A stretch of DNA of 49,340 nucleotides from Candidatus Kapaibacterium sp. (GTDB lineage Bacteria; Bacteroidota; Ignavibacteria; Kapaibacteriales; Kapaibacteriaceae): NCBI GenBank assembly GCA_018883125.1, contig VEQR01000017.1, positions 1-49,340 on the forward strand, written 5' to 3'. Shown piece after piece: positions 17,209 to 26,888 of this stretch. Every line of letters starts with the position of its first letter. The first letter of the stretch is position 1. The position numbers and the translations under genes are program-made. Under the pieces are notes generated by a model that saw nothing but the letters and a program-made list of their open reading frames with translations, had not been told where the DNA came from and searched no databases.

Positions 17209-18104
17209 CCCGAGTGGTCAGGGTCGGCATCAGGCCGCAATTGGAGGAACAATGCCTCGGCTTCAGCAATCAGAGACTGATCATCCACCGAGCGAACCTC
17301 CCCTCTGACGAACTGCTTGCGTCCTTGTTGCGATTCGATCCATGACCGCACCTCGTACTCGTGTCCGATGCGCATGGGACGACGGAAATTGACCAGTAGT
17401 CGCGCCGTTGGAGCACGAATTCCGGCCGCGCTTAACGCCTTTCCCATGGTCTCATCAAGGAGCAACGAAACGAAACCACCATGCGTTGTCCCGAGAGCCC
17501 CCTGCATGCGTTCATCGGGCCTGAGCCACGTGCGCACGACATGGTCGTGACGATCTCGCAGAAATGTCAAGCGAAAGGAAAATGGATTCGCCTGTCCGCA
17601 TCCGACGCAGTGGTTCTCCGGTTTCGGTCGAAGAATCTGCATGCGTTCGCTCAGCGAAATGGGCAATACAGGGGTCACACAGCGGTCTCCCGGGTACCGA
17701 AAGGCAGCAAAGGGGCCCCATGGTTCGATGTTTTGAGCGATTTCGACGGCAACGTGAGGCACGAGTCTGCCGCGTTCCCCAACAGGTGCCCAGTGGTAGA
17801 GAATACCTTCGTCGGAGTATGACAACTTCTCTGGGCTGAAGGCAGAGGAAAGAGAATGCCCATACTCGAGTCGTCCATCTCGGAAACTCGTATAGACGAT
17901 CGGCGTATCCTGCACCCGAAGGTAGTTCATCTCTTCGCCACATCTCGACACAAACGGGTAGTCCGGATAATCCGGATTCGCTGTCGGGGCTAGCCGACGG
18001 AAGAAAAAGTCCAAAAACCACGGGTCATCCTGAACAATACCATCAAGCGTCAGCACACCGCGTGCATCGAGCTCATAGTAGTATTCGCGGCTGACCATGA
18101 TCAC
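17205..18104 (-). CDS. UPF0598 (DUF4505) domain fused to a PaaI-type hotdog thioesterase domain
   Basis: 299 residues, two domains. Residues about 5-150 match UPF0598/DUF4505, the family of the human mitochondrial protein C8orf82: REYYYELDARGVLTLD, FFFRRLAPT, YPFVSRCGEEMNYLRVQD, GILYHWAP. Residues about 160-290 form a hotdog thioesterase domain: HCVGCGQANPFSFRLTF, then the active-site segment THGGFVSLLLDETMG and LLVNFRRPMRIGHEY. The hotdog domain would hydrolyse an acyl thioester (acyl-CoA or acyl-ACP); the UPF0598 domain has no established function. The gene begins on the base after the argS stop and overlaps the metallophosphoesterase gene by 4 bases. A second ATG lies two codons in. Confidence 0.8.
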   Translation of the reverse strand: MIMVSREYYYELDARGVLTLDGIVQDDPWFLDFFFRRLAPTANPDYPDYPFVSRCGEEMNYLRVQDTPIVYTSFRDGRLEYGHSLSSAFSPEKLSYSDEGILYHWAPVGERGRLVPHVAVEIAQNIEPWGPFAAFRYPGDRCVTPVLPISLSERMQILRPKPENHCVGCGQANPFSFRLTFLRDRHDHVVRTWLRPDERMQGALGTTHGGFVSLLLDETMGKALSAAGIRAPTARLLVNFRRPMRIGHEYEVRSWIESQQGRKQFVRGEVRSVDDQSLIAEAEALFLQLRPDADPDHSG

Positions 18105-19748
18105 CTACATGCGCTCCGGCGTGGTAACGCCCAGAATGAGCAGACCGTTTCGCATCGCACGCCTTGTTACATCGGCCAGAAGCAGTCGAGCAGCCTCAAG
18201 AGCCGGCTCAGCTCCAAGGATCCGGCAGTCGTGGTAGAAGTTGTGATAGGCGCCGGCCAGATCGCGTAGGTACTCTGCGATGACGTGCGGCTCCAAATTC
18301 TCACAGGCACGCTCCACCGTGGCGCGCATCCGGGAGAGCTGCGCAATGAGCTCGATCTCCCGCGGATGCACCAGCACCGACAGATCAGACTGATGGTTGA
18401 TGGCAAGCCCCTTTTCTTCGGCCTTCTTGAGAATCGAACAGATACGGGCATGGGCATACTGAAGGTAGAAGACCGGATTCTTATCCCCTTCCTCCTTGGC
18501 CAATCCAAGATCAAACTCGAGGTGAGTTCCAACTGCGCGCATGATGAAGAAGAAGCGTACGACGTCTGCGCCAACTTCTTCGATGAGTTCGTCGAGCGTA
18601 AATGACTTGCCGCTGCGTTTTGAGAACTTGACGATCTCGCCGTTCTCCACGAACGTGACCATCTGGTGGATAACAACACGAAAGCGTTCAGTATCGAACC
18701 CGAGCGCCTTCACTCCGGCCAGCACATCCGGAACTGTGGCAATGTGATCGGCCCCAAAGACGTCGATCACAACGTCGAAACCGCGCACAAGCTTGTCACG
18801 ATGATAGGCAATGTCGGGGAGGCGATATGTCGGCTCTCCCGTCGACTTCACGATCACCTTGTCCTGCTGACTTCCAAGCTGCGTTAACGCGAACCAGGTC
18901 GCCCCGTCCTTCTCATATACCAAGCCGCGCTCCCGCAGATCTTCGATCGTATCGCGAACCTTTCCGGTAGTGTAGAGCGAATCCTCGTTGTAGTAAACAT
19001 CATGATGAATATTCAGCGCAACCAATGTCCGCTTAATAGAAGCAAAGCACCATTCTTCTCCACGTTTACGGCAATAGGCAAGTGCTTCTTCTTCCGACAT
19101 CTCACGAACGGCATCAGCGTGGTCGCGCGCTATCTGCGTGGCGATCTCGGCGATGTACTCACCGTGATAGCCATCCTCAGGAAACGGCACGTCGTTGTTG
19201 CCGAGGGCATGCTGAAGACGCACATAGATGCTGCGTCCAAGCATGTTCATCTGATTACCGGCGTTGTTGAAGTAATATTCCCGGGTTACTTCATAACCGC
19301 ACCAGGCATAAAGGTTCGCAAGCGTGTCCCCTACCGCACAATTCCGACCATGTCCGGCATGTAAGGGGCCAGTGGGATTTGCACTGACATACTCAATGTG
19401 CATGGTGCGCCCGGCTCCGGCATCCGATCGGCCGATGTGATCACCAAGACCATCGAGGTCCTTCACCATGGCATGGTAGACAGCATCGCGGAACGTGACG
19501 TTAATAAATCCGGGACCAGCAACTTCGACCCGCTCAACGAGCTCCGACTTTTCAATGCCGTCAACGATCTCCTGGGCAAGAACGCGTGGCTGCTTGCCAA
19601 GTTTTTTGGCATGCATCATGGCAATGTTCGTTGACAGGTGCCCCTGGCCGTCTTGCTTCGGAACTCCAAACGGTATAGGTCCATCGATCTCAAGTCCAGC
19701 GGCCGCGGCCGCGCGATGGAGCTGTGCTTCGATGTATCGCTGCATCAT
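18105..19748 (-). CDS. argS: Arginyl-tRNA synthetase
   Basis: Class I synthetase charging tRNA-Arg. The 547 residues include the N-terminal Add-1 domain (GPIPFGVPKQDGQGHLSTN), the HIGH-type motif in SANPTGPLHAGHGRN, the KMSKS-equivalent KFSKRSGKSFTLDEL, and a C-terminal DALR anticodon-binding domain ending in LGVTTPERM, the usual ArgS terminus. Length and order are normal. It overlaps rsfS by 4 bases upstream and abuts the UPF0598-hotdog gene downstream. Confidence 0.96.
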   Translation of the reverse strand: MMQRYIEAQLHRAAAAAGLEIDGPIPFGVPKQDGQGHLSTNIAMMHAKKLGKQPRVLAQEIVDGIEKSELVERVEVAGPGFINVTFRDAVYHAMVKDLDGLGDHIGRSDAGAGRTMHIEYVSANPTGPLHAGHGRNCAVGDTLANLYAWCGYEVTREYYFNNAGNQMNMLGRSIYVRLQHALGNNDVPFPEDGYHGEYIAEIATQIARDHADAVREMSEEEALAYCRKRGEEWCFASIKRTLVALNIHHDVYYNEDSLYTTGKVRDTIEDLRERGLVYEKDGATWFALTQLGSQQDKVIVKSTGEPTYRLPDIAYHRDKLVRGFDVVIDVFGADHIATVPDVLAGVKALGFDTERFRVVIHQMVTFVENGEIVKFSKRSGKSFTLDELIEEVGADVVRFFFIMRAVGTHLEFDLGLAKEEGDKNPVFYLQYAHARICSILKKAEEKGLAINHQSDLSVLVHPREIELIAQLSRMRATVERACENLEPHVIAEYLRDLAGAYHNFYHDCRILGAEPALEAARLLLADVTRRAMRNGLLILGVTTPERM

Positions 19749-20152
19749 ACGTCGGCTGCCTTTCGGGACTTTACCGTGGTGGACTTAGCGGCACCGGCTT
19801 CGGTGAGCGTGTAGGCCTTTGCATCGCCCCACAGGCGCTCGAGTTTGTAGAACTCTCTGGCCGAGCCCAGCATCACGTGAACAACCACATCGAAGTAGTC
19901 AAGAATCACCCACGTGGATGTGCCTTTACCCTCGTGATTCGGGTATCCGAACCCCATCTTCTTCAGGGTGTCTTCGATGCTGTCCGTAACGGCCTTGATC
20001 TGGGCCTCGGAGTCCACCGTCACGATGACGAAGAAGTCAGCCGGAGGCGTATCGACCGTTGTCAGATCGAGAATAAGAATATCGTGCGCCTGTTTTTCCT
20101 GGGCCAATCTGGCACAGAGAACGGCTCTTCCTTTGGTGCTGCGGGGTTTCAC
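19745..20152 (-). CDS. rsfS: Ribosome silencing factor RsfS
   Basis: RsfS (YbeB/Iojap family) binds ribosomal protein L14 and blocks subunit joining when nutrients are scarce. In 135 residues the core is clear: HDILILDL, DFFVIVTVDSEAQIKAV, and STWVILDYFDVVVHVM followed by FYKLERLW. A lysine-rich tail of about 20 residues follows. The start is GTG at 20152, a few bases downstream on this strand of a telomere-like repeat tract (20159-20199) that would lie in its leader. Its stop overlaps the argS start. Confidence 0.92.
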   Translation of the reverse strand: MKPRSTKGRAVLCARLAQEKQAHDILILDLTTVDTPPADFFVIVTVDSEAQIKAVTDSIEDTLKKMGFGYPNHEGKGTSTWVILDYFDVVVHVMLGSAREFYKLERLWGDAKAYTLTEAGAAKSTTVKSRKAADV

Positions 20153-20158
20153 TGGGGT

Positions 20159-20199
20159 AGGTTTCAGGTTTTGGGTTTTGGGTTTTAGGTTTTAGGTTG
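20159..20199. repeat. Telomere-like G/T repeat tract (AGGTTTT/GGGTTTT units)
   Basis: Five near-tandem 7-base units of the type RGGTTTT between the LytR_C stop (20216) and the rsfS start (20152). On the transcribed minus strand it reads as C/A-rich units of the ACCTAAA and ACCCAAA type, immediately ahead of rsfS. Similar tracts occur at 31088-31122 and 49324-49340. Confidence 0.8.
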
Positions 20200-20215
20200 T
20201 ACAGGGTCGGTCGTG

Positions 20216-20683
20216 TTAATCGCGGAACGGTTCGAGTTTGTCGAGATCAGAACCCAGGATGACGGATGCCTTCAAAAAACGCATCGAATCGATCTCGGCA
20301 CTCACGAGAGTATCGGCGATTCCGAGCACCCGTGCAACTTTGAGGGCCGACTGCCTATCGCCAACGCGATCGACAACAGTTGAGCGGCGGGGTCGGTCGT
20401 TAGATGTCGATATCTCCACGACATCGAATCCTCGCTTCCGGAAGAATTCGAGAGCAGTTTTGCCAGCCCCCTTCCGACCAGAAGAATTAACGACCTCCAG
20501 CTGGATCGCACTGCGCGGGTCAGCATCATCGGTAAGGGGCGAGACAGGCGGGTGTAAGAGACGCCAGAGCAGTGAGCCGAGCAGAACAAGGACGACGCAA
20601 GCTCCGAATCCGACGGCAGCCCAGCCCAGAATACGAGTCCCACCACTGGGTATGGAGCGTCCGAAGAACGTCATGCGAATCAC
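20216..20683 (-). CDS. LytR C-terminal-domain membrane protein
   Basis: 155 residues: one N-terminal transmembrane helix (about 17-43, ILGWAAVGFGACVVLVLLGSLLW) and an extracytoplasmic LytR_C domain (about 60-150; IQLEVVNSSGRKGAGKTALE, RRSTVVDRVGDRQSALKVARVLGI). LytR_C domains often accompany LCP cell-wall ligases; here the domain stands alone, with no LCP domain in the window. It sits between tRNA-Ser and rsfS on the same strand. The frame opens with GTG at 20683, but the ATG at 20674 (MTFFGRS) is equally possible; neither has a clear ribosome-binding site. Function unknown. Confidence 0.78.
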   Translation of the reverse strand: MIRMTFFGRSIPSGGTRILGWAAVGFGACVVLVLLGSLLWRLLHPPVSPLTDDADPRSAIQLEVVNSSGRKGAGKTALEFFRKRGFDVVEISTSNDRPRRSTVVDRVGDRQSALKVARVLGIADTLVSAEIDSMRFLKASVILGSDLDKLEPFRD

Positions 20684-20703
20684 TCACGATCCATGTGTTG
20701 TTG

Positions 20704-20790
20704 CGGAAAGGGCGGGATTCGAACCCGCGGTACCGTTGCCGGCACACACGCTTTCCAGGCGTGCCAATTCAACCACTCTTGCACCTTTCC
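20704..20790 (-). tRNA. tRNA-Ser (anticodon GGA)
   Basis: Class II tRNA read on the minus strand. The acceptor stem GGAAAGG pairs with CCTTTCC, with discriminator G at 20704. The anticodon arm is CACGC-CTGGAAA-GCGTG, giving anticodon GGA (codons UCC/UCU). A long variable arm is followed by the T arm GCGGG-TTCGAAT-CCCGC. The 3' CCA is not encoded (the next bases are CAAC). TATATT lies about 9 bases upstream and could be its promoter -10. Confidence 0.95.
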
Positions 20791-20895
20791 GAAGCGGCAA
20801 TATACGCACGGATGCGCTCACGGGGATGGAAATGGTCGGCAGAGGCCAAGCAGGTCAACACTGACATTTTGCGACACTTGACATTCGATTTTTCG

Positions 20896-20903
20896 TAGAT
20901 TTG
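20896..20903 (+). promoter_or_regulatory. Candidate -7 box (TAGATTTG) upstream of the LD-carboxypeptidase gene
   Basis: TAGATTTG fits the Bacteroidota -7 consensus TAnnTTTG and lies 44 bases before the ATG at 20947. TTGACA occurs at 20878-20883, nearer than the usual -33 spacing. The region 20791-20946 is divergent between tRNA-Ser and this gene, so a promoter is expected here. Confidence 0.45.
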
Positions 20904-20946
20904 TCGGTTGGAAAAGACTGTACTTCAAGGGACTTACGAGCAAAAC

Positions 20947-21978
20947 ATGGACCGACGCTCCTTTGTCACATCGGTGGCTTCTTCAGCCGCGGCACTTGCC
21001 GCCGGCGGAGCGGCGCCGTTGGTGGCTCGCGAGGGTGGCAGTGCTCCATTGGCACGGGTACTGCCTCGCGGCATTCGAGCTGGCTCAACGGTCGGAATCG
21101 TCTGCCCTGCCAGCGGGGCATCAATGCAGGACATCTCCGACTTTGCCGGACTTTGCCGGGAATGGGGCGTGCGCGTAAAGCTCGGCAAGAACATTTCTCG
21201 TCGAAACGGCTATTTGTCTGCACCCGACGAAGATCGTGCGAGTGAACTGATGGGCTTCATCGAGGATCCGGAGGTCGATGCCGTTGTCTGCGCTCGAGGG
21301 GGCTACGGGGTGATGCGGATCCTGCCGATGCTCGATTTCACTTCGATACGCCAGGCCGGTAAGATCATCATGGGATTCAGCGACATCACCGCTCTGCTGA
21401 TTGCCGCCAACCAGCTCAGTGGTATTGTCACATTCCATGGCCCTGTTGCCTCATCGACATTTGACCCATTCACAGTGCAGTCATTGCAGGACGTGGTCCT
21501 CACCGAATCAACCACCAATCTGACGACGTTCAGCAACAACCGACTGACGGTGATCAAAGACGGCGTTGCACAGGGCAAGCTTACCGGCGGCAATCTTGCG
21601 CTGGTGGTAAGCACGCTTGGCACAAAATTTGAGATCGACACCACAGATGCGGTCCTCTTTTTGGAAGAAGTCAACGAAGAGCCCTTCCGAGTGGATCGGA
21701 TGCTTACCCAGCTCTGGCTGGCTGGTAAACTCCAAGCTGCCAAAGCCATCGCGCTGGGCAACTTTCGCGATTGTGAAGCGCGGGGAACGTCGATCACCGG
21801 ACCGTCGTTCACGCTCAGTCAGGTCTTTCAGGAGCGCCTTGCATCGCTTGGAATCCCGGTGGTGTATGGACTCCCGTTTGGTCACGTCAAGAGCAAGCTC
21901 ACCCTGCCCCTTGGCGTAAATGCAGAGCTCAACGCTACCGATCGTACGTTCAAGGTCTTGGAGCCCGCGGTCGTCTAG
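20947..21978 (+). CDS. Tat-exported LD-carboxypeptidase (LdcA/S66 family)
   Basis: S66 peptidases trim the terminal D-alanine from murein tetrapeptides during peptidoglycan recycling or remodelling. From the ATG at 20947 the product is 343 residues. It opens with the Tat signal MDRRSFVTSVASSAAALAAG, so it is probably periplasmic rather than cytoplasmic like E. coli LdcA. Family motifs are present: CARGGYGVMRIL, IIMGFSDITAL (nucleophile Ser), LFLEEVNEEPFRVDRM (Glu) and GLPFGHVKSKLTLPLG (His), giving a complete Ser-Glu-His triad. The frame extends to a TTG at 20908, but that would bury the Tat signal. Confidence 0.87.
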   Translation: MDRRSFVTSVASSAAALAAGGAAPLVAREGGSAPLARVLPRGIRAGSTVGIVCPASGASMQDISDFAGLCREWGVRVKLGKNISRRNGYLSAPDEDRASELMGFIEDPEVDAVVCARGGYGVMRILPMLDFTSIRQAGKIIMGFSDITALLIAANQLSGIVTFHGPVASSTFDPFTVQSLQDVVLTESTTNLTTFSNNRLTVIKDGVAQGKLTGGNLALVVSTLGTKFEIDTTDAVLFLEEVNEEPFRVDRMLTQLWLAGKLQAAKAIALGNFRDCEARGTSITGPSFTLSQVFQERLASLGIPVVYGLPFGHVKSKLTLPLGVNAELNATDRTFKVLEPAVV

Positions 21979-22062
21979 CAACCGACTGTAACCTATTCGA
22001 ATTTCCCACGTTCTATCTGTCAGAATCGCATGAAACTGTCGCACAACTTTCGAGGAATCATC

Positions 22063-25000
22063 ATGCATCACATGCGCATGAACCTTGTCGTCGCTCTTGC
22101 CCTTGTGGCATCAGTGGTAACGGCCTCGGCACAGTCGTTCAACGTCTATGGGGTTAACACGCTCGCGTTCCCCAAGATTACTGTCGACTACGTCGCTTTC
22201 GATGCCACGGGCACTCCGATCACCGACCTAAAGGCATCGGATTTTCGCCTGTCGGAGACCCCTCAGGGTGGTGCGCCTGTCGATCTAACGGCAAGTGTCA
22301 CTCATGACTGTAAAGATCAGCAGACCGATCCGGAGGCGAGCATTGTGATCATCCTCGATCGCTCGTTTTCCATGGATGACATCGACCCTGATGGTCGCAA
22401 GCGATTTGATTATGCGAAGGACGCCATAAAGGCCTTCGTGAATCAGATAAAATTCGTTGGTGAAACTCGAGTGTCTCTGGTCACATTCTCGGGTACGATT
22501 GAAACGACAGTGGAATGGGCAAGTTCGGGCCAGCCGATCATCGATTCATTGAAGCTGATGAAAGTACTTACAAACACGAATTACGTGCTTCCGTTTGAAG
22601 ACCCATCGCGAAATATCTACGATCTGTTCAAAAAGCGTCCGGCGAATATTCCGAGGTATGTGTTCTTCCTAACAGACGGCCACCCGAATCCGGGCATTGA
22701 TGTTGTCTCATCAACGAAGAGCGAATCGAAGTTCGTGGACAGCAACGTAAAGAAGATGTTGTCGATGGGCATTCGCTTTTATAGCGTAACAATCTTCGAA
22801 CCCACTACTCATTGGACTCTCGAAGCGATGGCGAAGGGAACCGGGGGCAAGTCTATCGTGACCCAGGAAAAGAAACTTGTTGACATTCTGTCGTACCTTG
22901 CTCTTGAGACCCAGATCAAGAAGATATGCCGCATCACGTGGGTTTCGCCATACACATGCACGGAACAGGGGCGCAGCCGGACTGCCCAGATAACGATGCT
23001 TCGAGGAAATAATCCAACGGCAAACGTTCCCCTTGTAACTCCGCCCACCAGCGTGGCGAGCGTGGAGATCAGCGATCCGGTGCTCTTCTGCGGTGACCCG
23101 GCTCCAAATCAGGCGTCGTTTGCCAACGTGACACTGACTGCCAGAGGAGCCACGTTCGCGGCGACTGGGCAGAGTATTGCGCCGTCGACGTACTTCAAGG
23201 TTGTTGACTGGAACTTCCCGCTGAATCAGACGGCATTCACTCCGTTCAATCTCCCTCCCGGTGGTACGCGCACCATTCGTGTGCAGTTCACCCAGGGAGC
23301 AGCACAAACATTCCGTCAGGCCGAGCTGTCCTTTACTGGCTTCCCATGCCCTCCGAAGGTTACCCTAGTAGGAGGTACTGGTGTTGTGCTTCTTCAGTCT
23401 CCAGTAGGGGGCGAAACATTCTCGACGTGCGACTCGATCCTCATTAAGTGGGCCGGTGTGCTGCCCACTCAGCCGGTTAACCTCGAATATTCTGACGACG
23501 GTGGAGCAACGTGGAAGTCAATCAACCCCAATGCCACCGGACTGGTGTACAAATGGGTAGCTCCGCGTGCCGGTGTGAACTACAAGGTTCGCGTCAGTGT
23601 ATCGCCCACGCGTCAGTTTGCATGGGCCACGCAACTCGGTGGTTTCGGGAACGAAACGCCAACCTCAGTTGCCGTGGTGCCCAGTGGGATCAAGGTTCTG
23701 GCGACAGGTTTCTTCGAAGGGAATACCAAGTTCGGCAATACCACACAAGCCGGTGCAGCCGGCAACATTGACGGTTACTTCGTCGAGCTGGACTCAGACG
23801 GAAAGATCATCGACCCTTCGAAGGTGATGCTTCTGGTTGGCACAGCTTCGAACGAAGAAAAGGTGGTTGGCTGCGTTGTGGACAACAAGGGCAATTATTA
23901 CGTCGGCGGATACTTCTCGAGTCCAGCTGTAACGTTTGGACCATATTCGCCAACTCGCGGTCCGCTCGACACTCGCAACTACTTCCTTTTCAAGTTTGAT
24001 TCGACCGGTCGCCTGGATTGGCAGGCAGGTTCTAAGGGCACCAACACTCAGAAGAGCCACGCCCTGCTCACCGATGTCGGCCTTCGATACGATGTTGCTG
24101 GCAATGTCGAAGTGATCGCTGCCGGCAAGTTCCAACGATACATCGAGGTTGGTATCGATCGCTCCGGTGCGATCGCCCGTTCGTCTGCCTTCCCAGACAA
24201 TTCCGACCGGGATTTCTACGCCTTGTACGATTCCCAGGGCTACCCACGATTCTTCCAGGGCACAAAGCCTACAACGGGCACGGGGCTCATCTATCAGAGC
24301 AAAACGGCAACCGATAGGCTCAACTTCACCTACGAAACCGGCGATTACATCGGTCCAAAGACGTTCACTCCGCCGGACATTACGATCGGAAACAATTCGG
24401 GCCCAGGTTCAAAAGACGTATATGTGACGAAGAACGGTGCGGCACCGGCATCAAGCGACGTGTCGAAGACCGTGTTCGCCGTGAAGTCGCCAGTGCTTGA
24501 ATTCCGTCCATCGAATAAGATCACCTTTGCCTCTGTCCCTCAGGGTCAGACTGACTCGCGCACTTCGCAGATCGTTAATACAGGCAACTTCGACGTCACG
24601 ATCAAGGATGTTCGCATCGCCGGTGCCAATGCAGCGGATTTCTCTCTCGCAGGTAAACTCATCGGCCAACTCCTAGCCGTCGGCAAAACGCTCGCCGTTG
24701 AGGTGGTCTTCACACCTACGGGCACGGGCGCAAGAACAGCACTCCTTGAGGTCATCGGGTCCTGCGGCTCCCCTATTCAGCTTAGCCTCGAAGGTGTTGC
24801 CTCAGCCCCTTGCTTGGTTGAGAGCATTCCGCTTGCCAATCAGGGTAAAGTGCCATTGAGTCAGCCACGGCAGATGAAGATCACGTGTATGCTGAAGAAT
24901 GTAGGACCACTGCCGATCAACGGAAATCTTACAGTCATCACTCCTGACCCAGATATCGCCCTGCGCAATGGTGGGCCTTTCACCGTTGCACCAGGGGCCT

Positions 25001-26787
25001 GCCTTGATGTTGATATCGATGTCAAGGCCGCTACGCCGGGAGTCAAGCAGATCAAGCTTGGCTATGGACTTCCTCTCGAACTCTGCGGCGATGTTCAGTC
25101 TTCGATAAAGGTGGAGATCGTAGAGCCACGGGTGATCATCGACACCGTGGACCTTGGACGTATTCGCCTGTTGACGCCAACGAACGGCACCATCAAGGTT
25201 TCGAATTTGAACACCGAAGAGGCAGAGATCGCTTCGATCACGGTGGTGGACCCTACAAATCCGAACTTTGCCTTCACAGTGCCAGCACCGAAGAAGCTTG
25301 CGCCCGGAGAAATCGTCAATATCCCCGTTGTGTACACTCCGCAGACGCGAGGCGCCCACACTGCAAATGTCACAGTGGTGATCAAGGGTAAAGAGAGTTC
25401 GCCACTGATCGGTCTGGCCAAGGGCTTCGGATTCCTTCCTGCAATCAAGGCGGTCGGTTACAAGTTTGCGCCGTGGACCATCTCAACTACGTCTCCTGAG
25501 AATGGCAAGGTTGTGATCACAAATACCGACAGTGAAAGCCCCCTGCGCATCGAGTCCATCACCTTTGAGTCGGCAGCTCCAGCTGGAGTGTTCACGCCGA
25601 CCATTCCAGGCATGCCGATAACGATCCAGCCGGGTGCTGCACCATTGGAGATCCCCGTTACCTTTACACCACAGATCGTGGGTAACAACTCCGTGCGTGT
25701 CCGGATCACTCACGATGCCAAGACGGGACCGGGTGCAGTTCCACCATACGCCGATACGGTTGTGCTTGTCGAAGGCGACGGACGTGATCCTTCGTCGCTC
25801 AAGCCACTGACGTTCGCTAAAACGCTCACTTGCGCAACGCGGACGCAGACGTTTGACATCACGAACTCCAGCGCGCAGTTCGACCTGTCGTGCCAAGCCC
25901 CTGTCGGCACCGGCGATGTTGCCGCTTTCACTCTTGATCAGACGACCGGCTTTGTTCTCAAGCCAGGCCAAACCAAGACGATCACCGTCACATTCCAACC
26001 ATCGGCTGTCGGACAGGTCTCCGCCACGTACACGATACCGAATGATCAGAGCTTGAAGCTTTCCATCAGCATGTCTGGCGAAGGCATCACAACGCCGGTC
26101 GGCTTCACCTTCGGATCGATCACCGAAGGAAAGATTGGACAGTCCACGAATCTCCCGATCAACGTATCCTACAACTCTGCCGACTTCGCCGGTGCAACGC
26201 CCACATCGTTCAGTCTTTCAATGACGCACGACGCAACGGTCATGAAGTTCAAGGGGCTTGTTGCCCAGCAGAATGGCTGGACGTTTGTTCCGACACCGTC
26301 GGCTGGTCGGTTGGACGTTGCGGCCACTTCGGCCACTGGCGCACTAGCGCAGGGCTTGTTCGTTACGCCATCTTTTGATGTCTATCTGAATGCAGATTCT
26401 GCCTTGCCGGTCAAGCTCACGGTAACGACTCCGCTGACGTGTATCGTCCCGGTTGGAAGCCAGTCGAGCGTTAGAATGGAATCGGTCTGTTTTACGAACG
26501 GACGCCTTGTCGACTTCGGCGCTGCGCTGCCAGGCTTGGCCAATCCACGCGGCAACCCCGTGCGCGACGTCGTGACTATTCCATACTCGACCGGTCTAAC
26601 ACTGTCCACGTCCTTCCAGATCGTCAACGCCCTCGGCACAGTCGTGCTTGAAGTTCATAGTCCGGTTGTTCCTTCCGGCGAATATGTTCTCGAGGCAGAC
26701 GTCAGCGGTCTTTCGAATGGACTATATTTCATCCGCATGATCAGTGGTCCGTTTACCGCCACTACATCGTTCAACGTTATCCGATAA
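22063..26787 (+). CDS. Giant VWA/ASH-repeat protein with T9SS sorting domain
   Basis: 1574 residues from the ATG at 22063, which has GAGGAA a few bases upstream; the frame also opens at 22030. A signal peptide ends near ASAQS. A VWA domain follows (about 90-275) with MIDAS DRSFS. Then come an Ig-like module around [15 protein letters not shown], a segment resembling beta-propeller repeats ([19 protein letters not shown]), and at least four hydin/ASH modules (about 810-1360; e.g. [35 protein letters not shown]). The end is a T9SS type A domain ([12 protein letters not shown], then [10 protein letters not shown]). Inferred cell-surface protein with metal-dependent adhesion; no enzymatic site seen. 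Followed by a strong terminator. Confidence 0.85.
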   Translation: MHHMRMNLVVALALVASVVTASAQSFNVYGVNTLAFPKITVDYVAFDATGTPITDLKASDFRLSETPQGGAPVDLTASVTHDCKDQQTDPEASIVIILDRSFSMDDIDPDGRKRFDYAKDAIKAFVNQIKFVGETRVSLVTFSGTIETTVEWASSGQPIIDSLKLMKVLTNTNYVLPFEDPSRNIYDLFKKRPANIPRYVFFLTDGHPNPGIDVVSSTKSESKFVDSNVKKMLSMGIRFYSVTIFEPTTHWTLEAMAKGTGGKSIVTQEKKLVDILSYLALETQIKKICRITWVSPYTCTEQGRSRTAQITMLRGNNPTANVPLVTPPTSVASVEISDPVLFCGDPAPNQASFANVTLTARGATFAATGQSIAPSTYFKVVDWNFPLNQTAFTPFNLPPGGTRTIRVQFTQGAAQTFRQAELSFTGFPCPPKVTLVGGTGVVLLQSPVGGETFSTCDSILIKWAGVLPTQPVNLEYSDDGGATWKSINPNATGLVYKWVAPRAGVNYKVRVSVSPTRQFAWATQLGGFGNETPTSVAVVPSGIKVLATGFFEGNTKFGNTTQAGAAGNIDGYFVELDSDGKIIDPSKVMLLVGTASNEEKVVGCVVDNKGNYYVGGYFSSPAVTFGPYSPTRGPLDTRNYFLFKFDSTGRLDWQAGSKGTNTQKSHALLTDVGLRYDVAGNVEVIAAGKFQRYIEVGIDRSGAIARSSAFPDNSDRDFYALYDSQGYPRFFQGTKPTTGTGLIYQSKTATDRLNFTYETGDYIGPKTFTPPDITIGNNSGPGSKDVYVTKNGAAPASSDVSKTVFAVKSPVLEFRPSNKITFASVPQGQTDSRTSQIVNTGNFDVTIKDVRIAGANAADFSLAGKLIGQLLAVGKTLAVEVVFTPTGTGARTALLEVIGSCGSPIQLSLEGVASAPCLVESIPLANQGKVPLSQPRQMKITCMLKNVGPLPINGNLTVITPDPDIALRNGGPFTVAPGACLDVDIDVKAATPGVKQIKLGYGLPLELCGDVQSSIKVEIVEPRVIIDTVDLGRIRLLTPTNGTIKVSNLNTEEAEIASITVVDPTNPNFAFTVPAPKKLAPGEIVNIPVVYTPQTRGAHTANVTVVIKGKESSPLIGLAKGFGFLPAIKAVGYKFAPWTISTTSPENGKVVITNTDSESPLRIESITFESAAPAGVFTPTIPGMPITIQPGAAPLEIPVTFTPQIVGNNSVRVRITHDAKTGPGAVPPYADTVVLVEGDGRDPSSLKPLTFAKTLTCATRTQTFDITNSSAQFDLSCQAPVGTGDVAAFTLDQTTGFVLKPGQTKTITVTFQPSAVGQVSATYTIPNDQSLKLSISMSGEGITTPVGFTFGSITEGKIGQSTNLPINVSYNSADFAGATPTSFSLSMTHDATVMKFKGLVAQQNGWTFVPTPSAGRLDVAATSATGALAQGLFVTPSFDVYLNADSALPVKLTVTTPLTCIVPVGSQSSVRMESVCFTNGRLVDFGAALPGLANPRGNPVRDVVTIPYSTGLTLSTSFQIVNALGTVVLEVHSPVVPSGEYVLEADVSGLSNGLYFIRMISGPFTATTSFNVIR

Positions 26788-26810
26788 TCAACCGCCTACC
26801 GACTTTCATG

Positions 26811-26849
26811 GCGGGCGGCTTCCTTCGGGGAGCCGCCCGCTTCGTTTTT
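26811..26849 (+). terminator. Rho-independent terminator after the VWA/T9SS gene
   Basis: GCGGGCGGCT/AGCCGCCCGC form a perfect 10-bp stem with a 10-nt loop, followed by TTCGTTTTT. It lies 24 bases after the stop at 26787 and ends 40 bases before the aldolase start. Confidence 0.9.
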
Positions 26850-26888
26850 GTAGTTTTGCACCCACTGTTCCCCACATCGAGGATGACT

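Noticed and set aside
26808-26888. Longer start for the class I aldolase
   Set aside because: It would begin before a strong Rho-independent terminator, inside the preceding gene's 3' region; GAGG sits correctly before the ATG at 26889.
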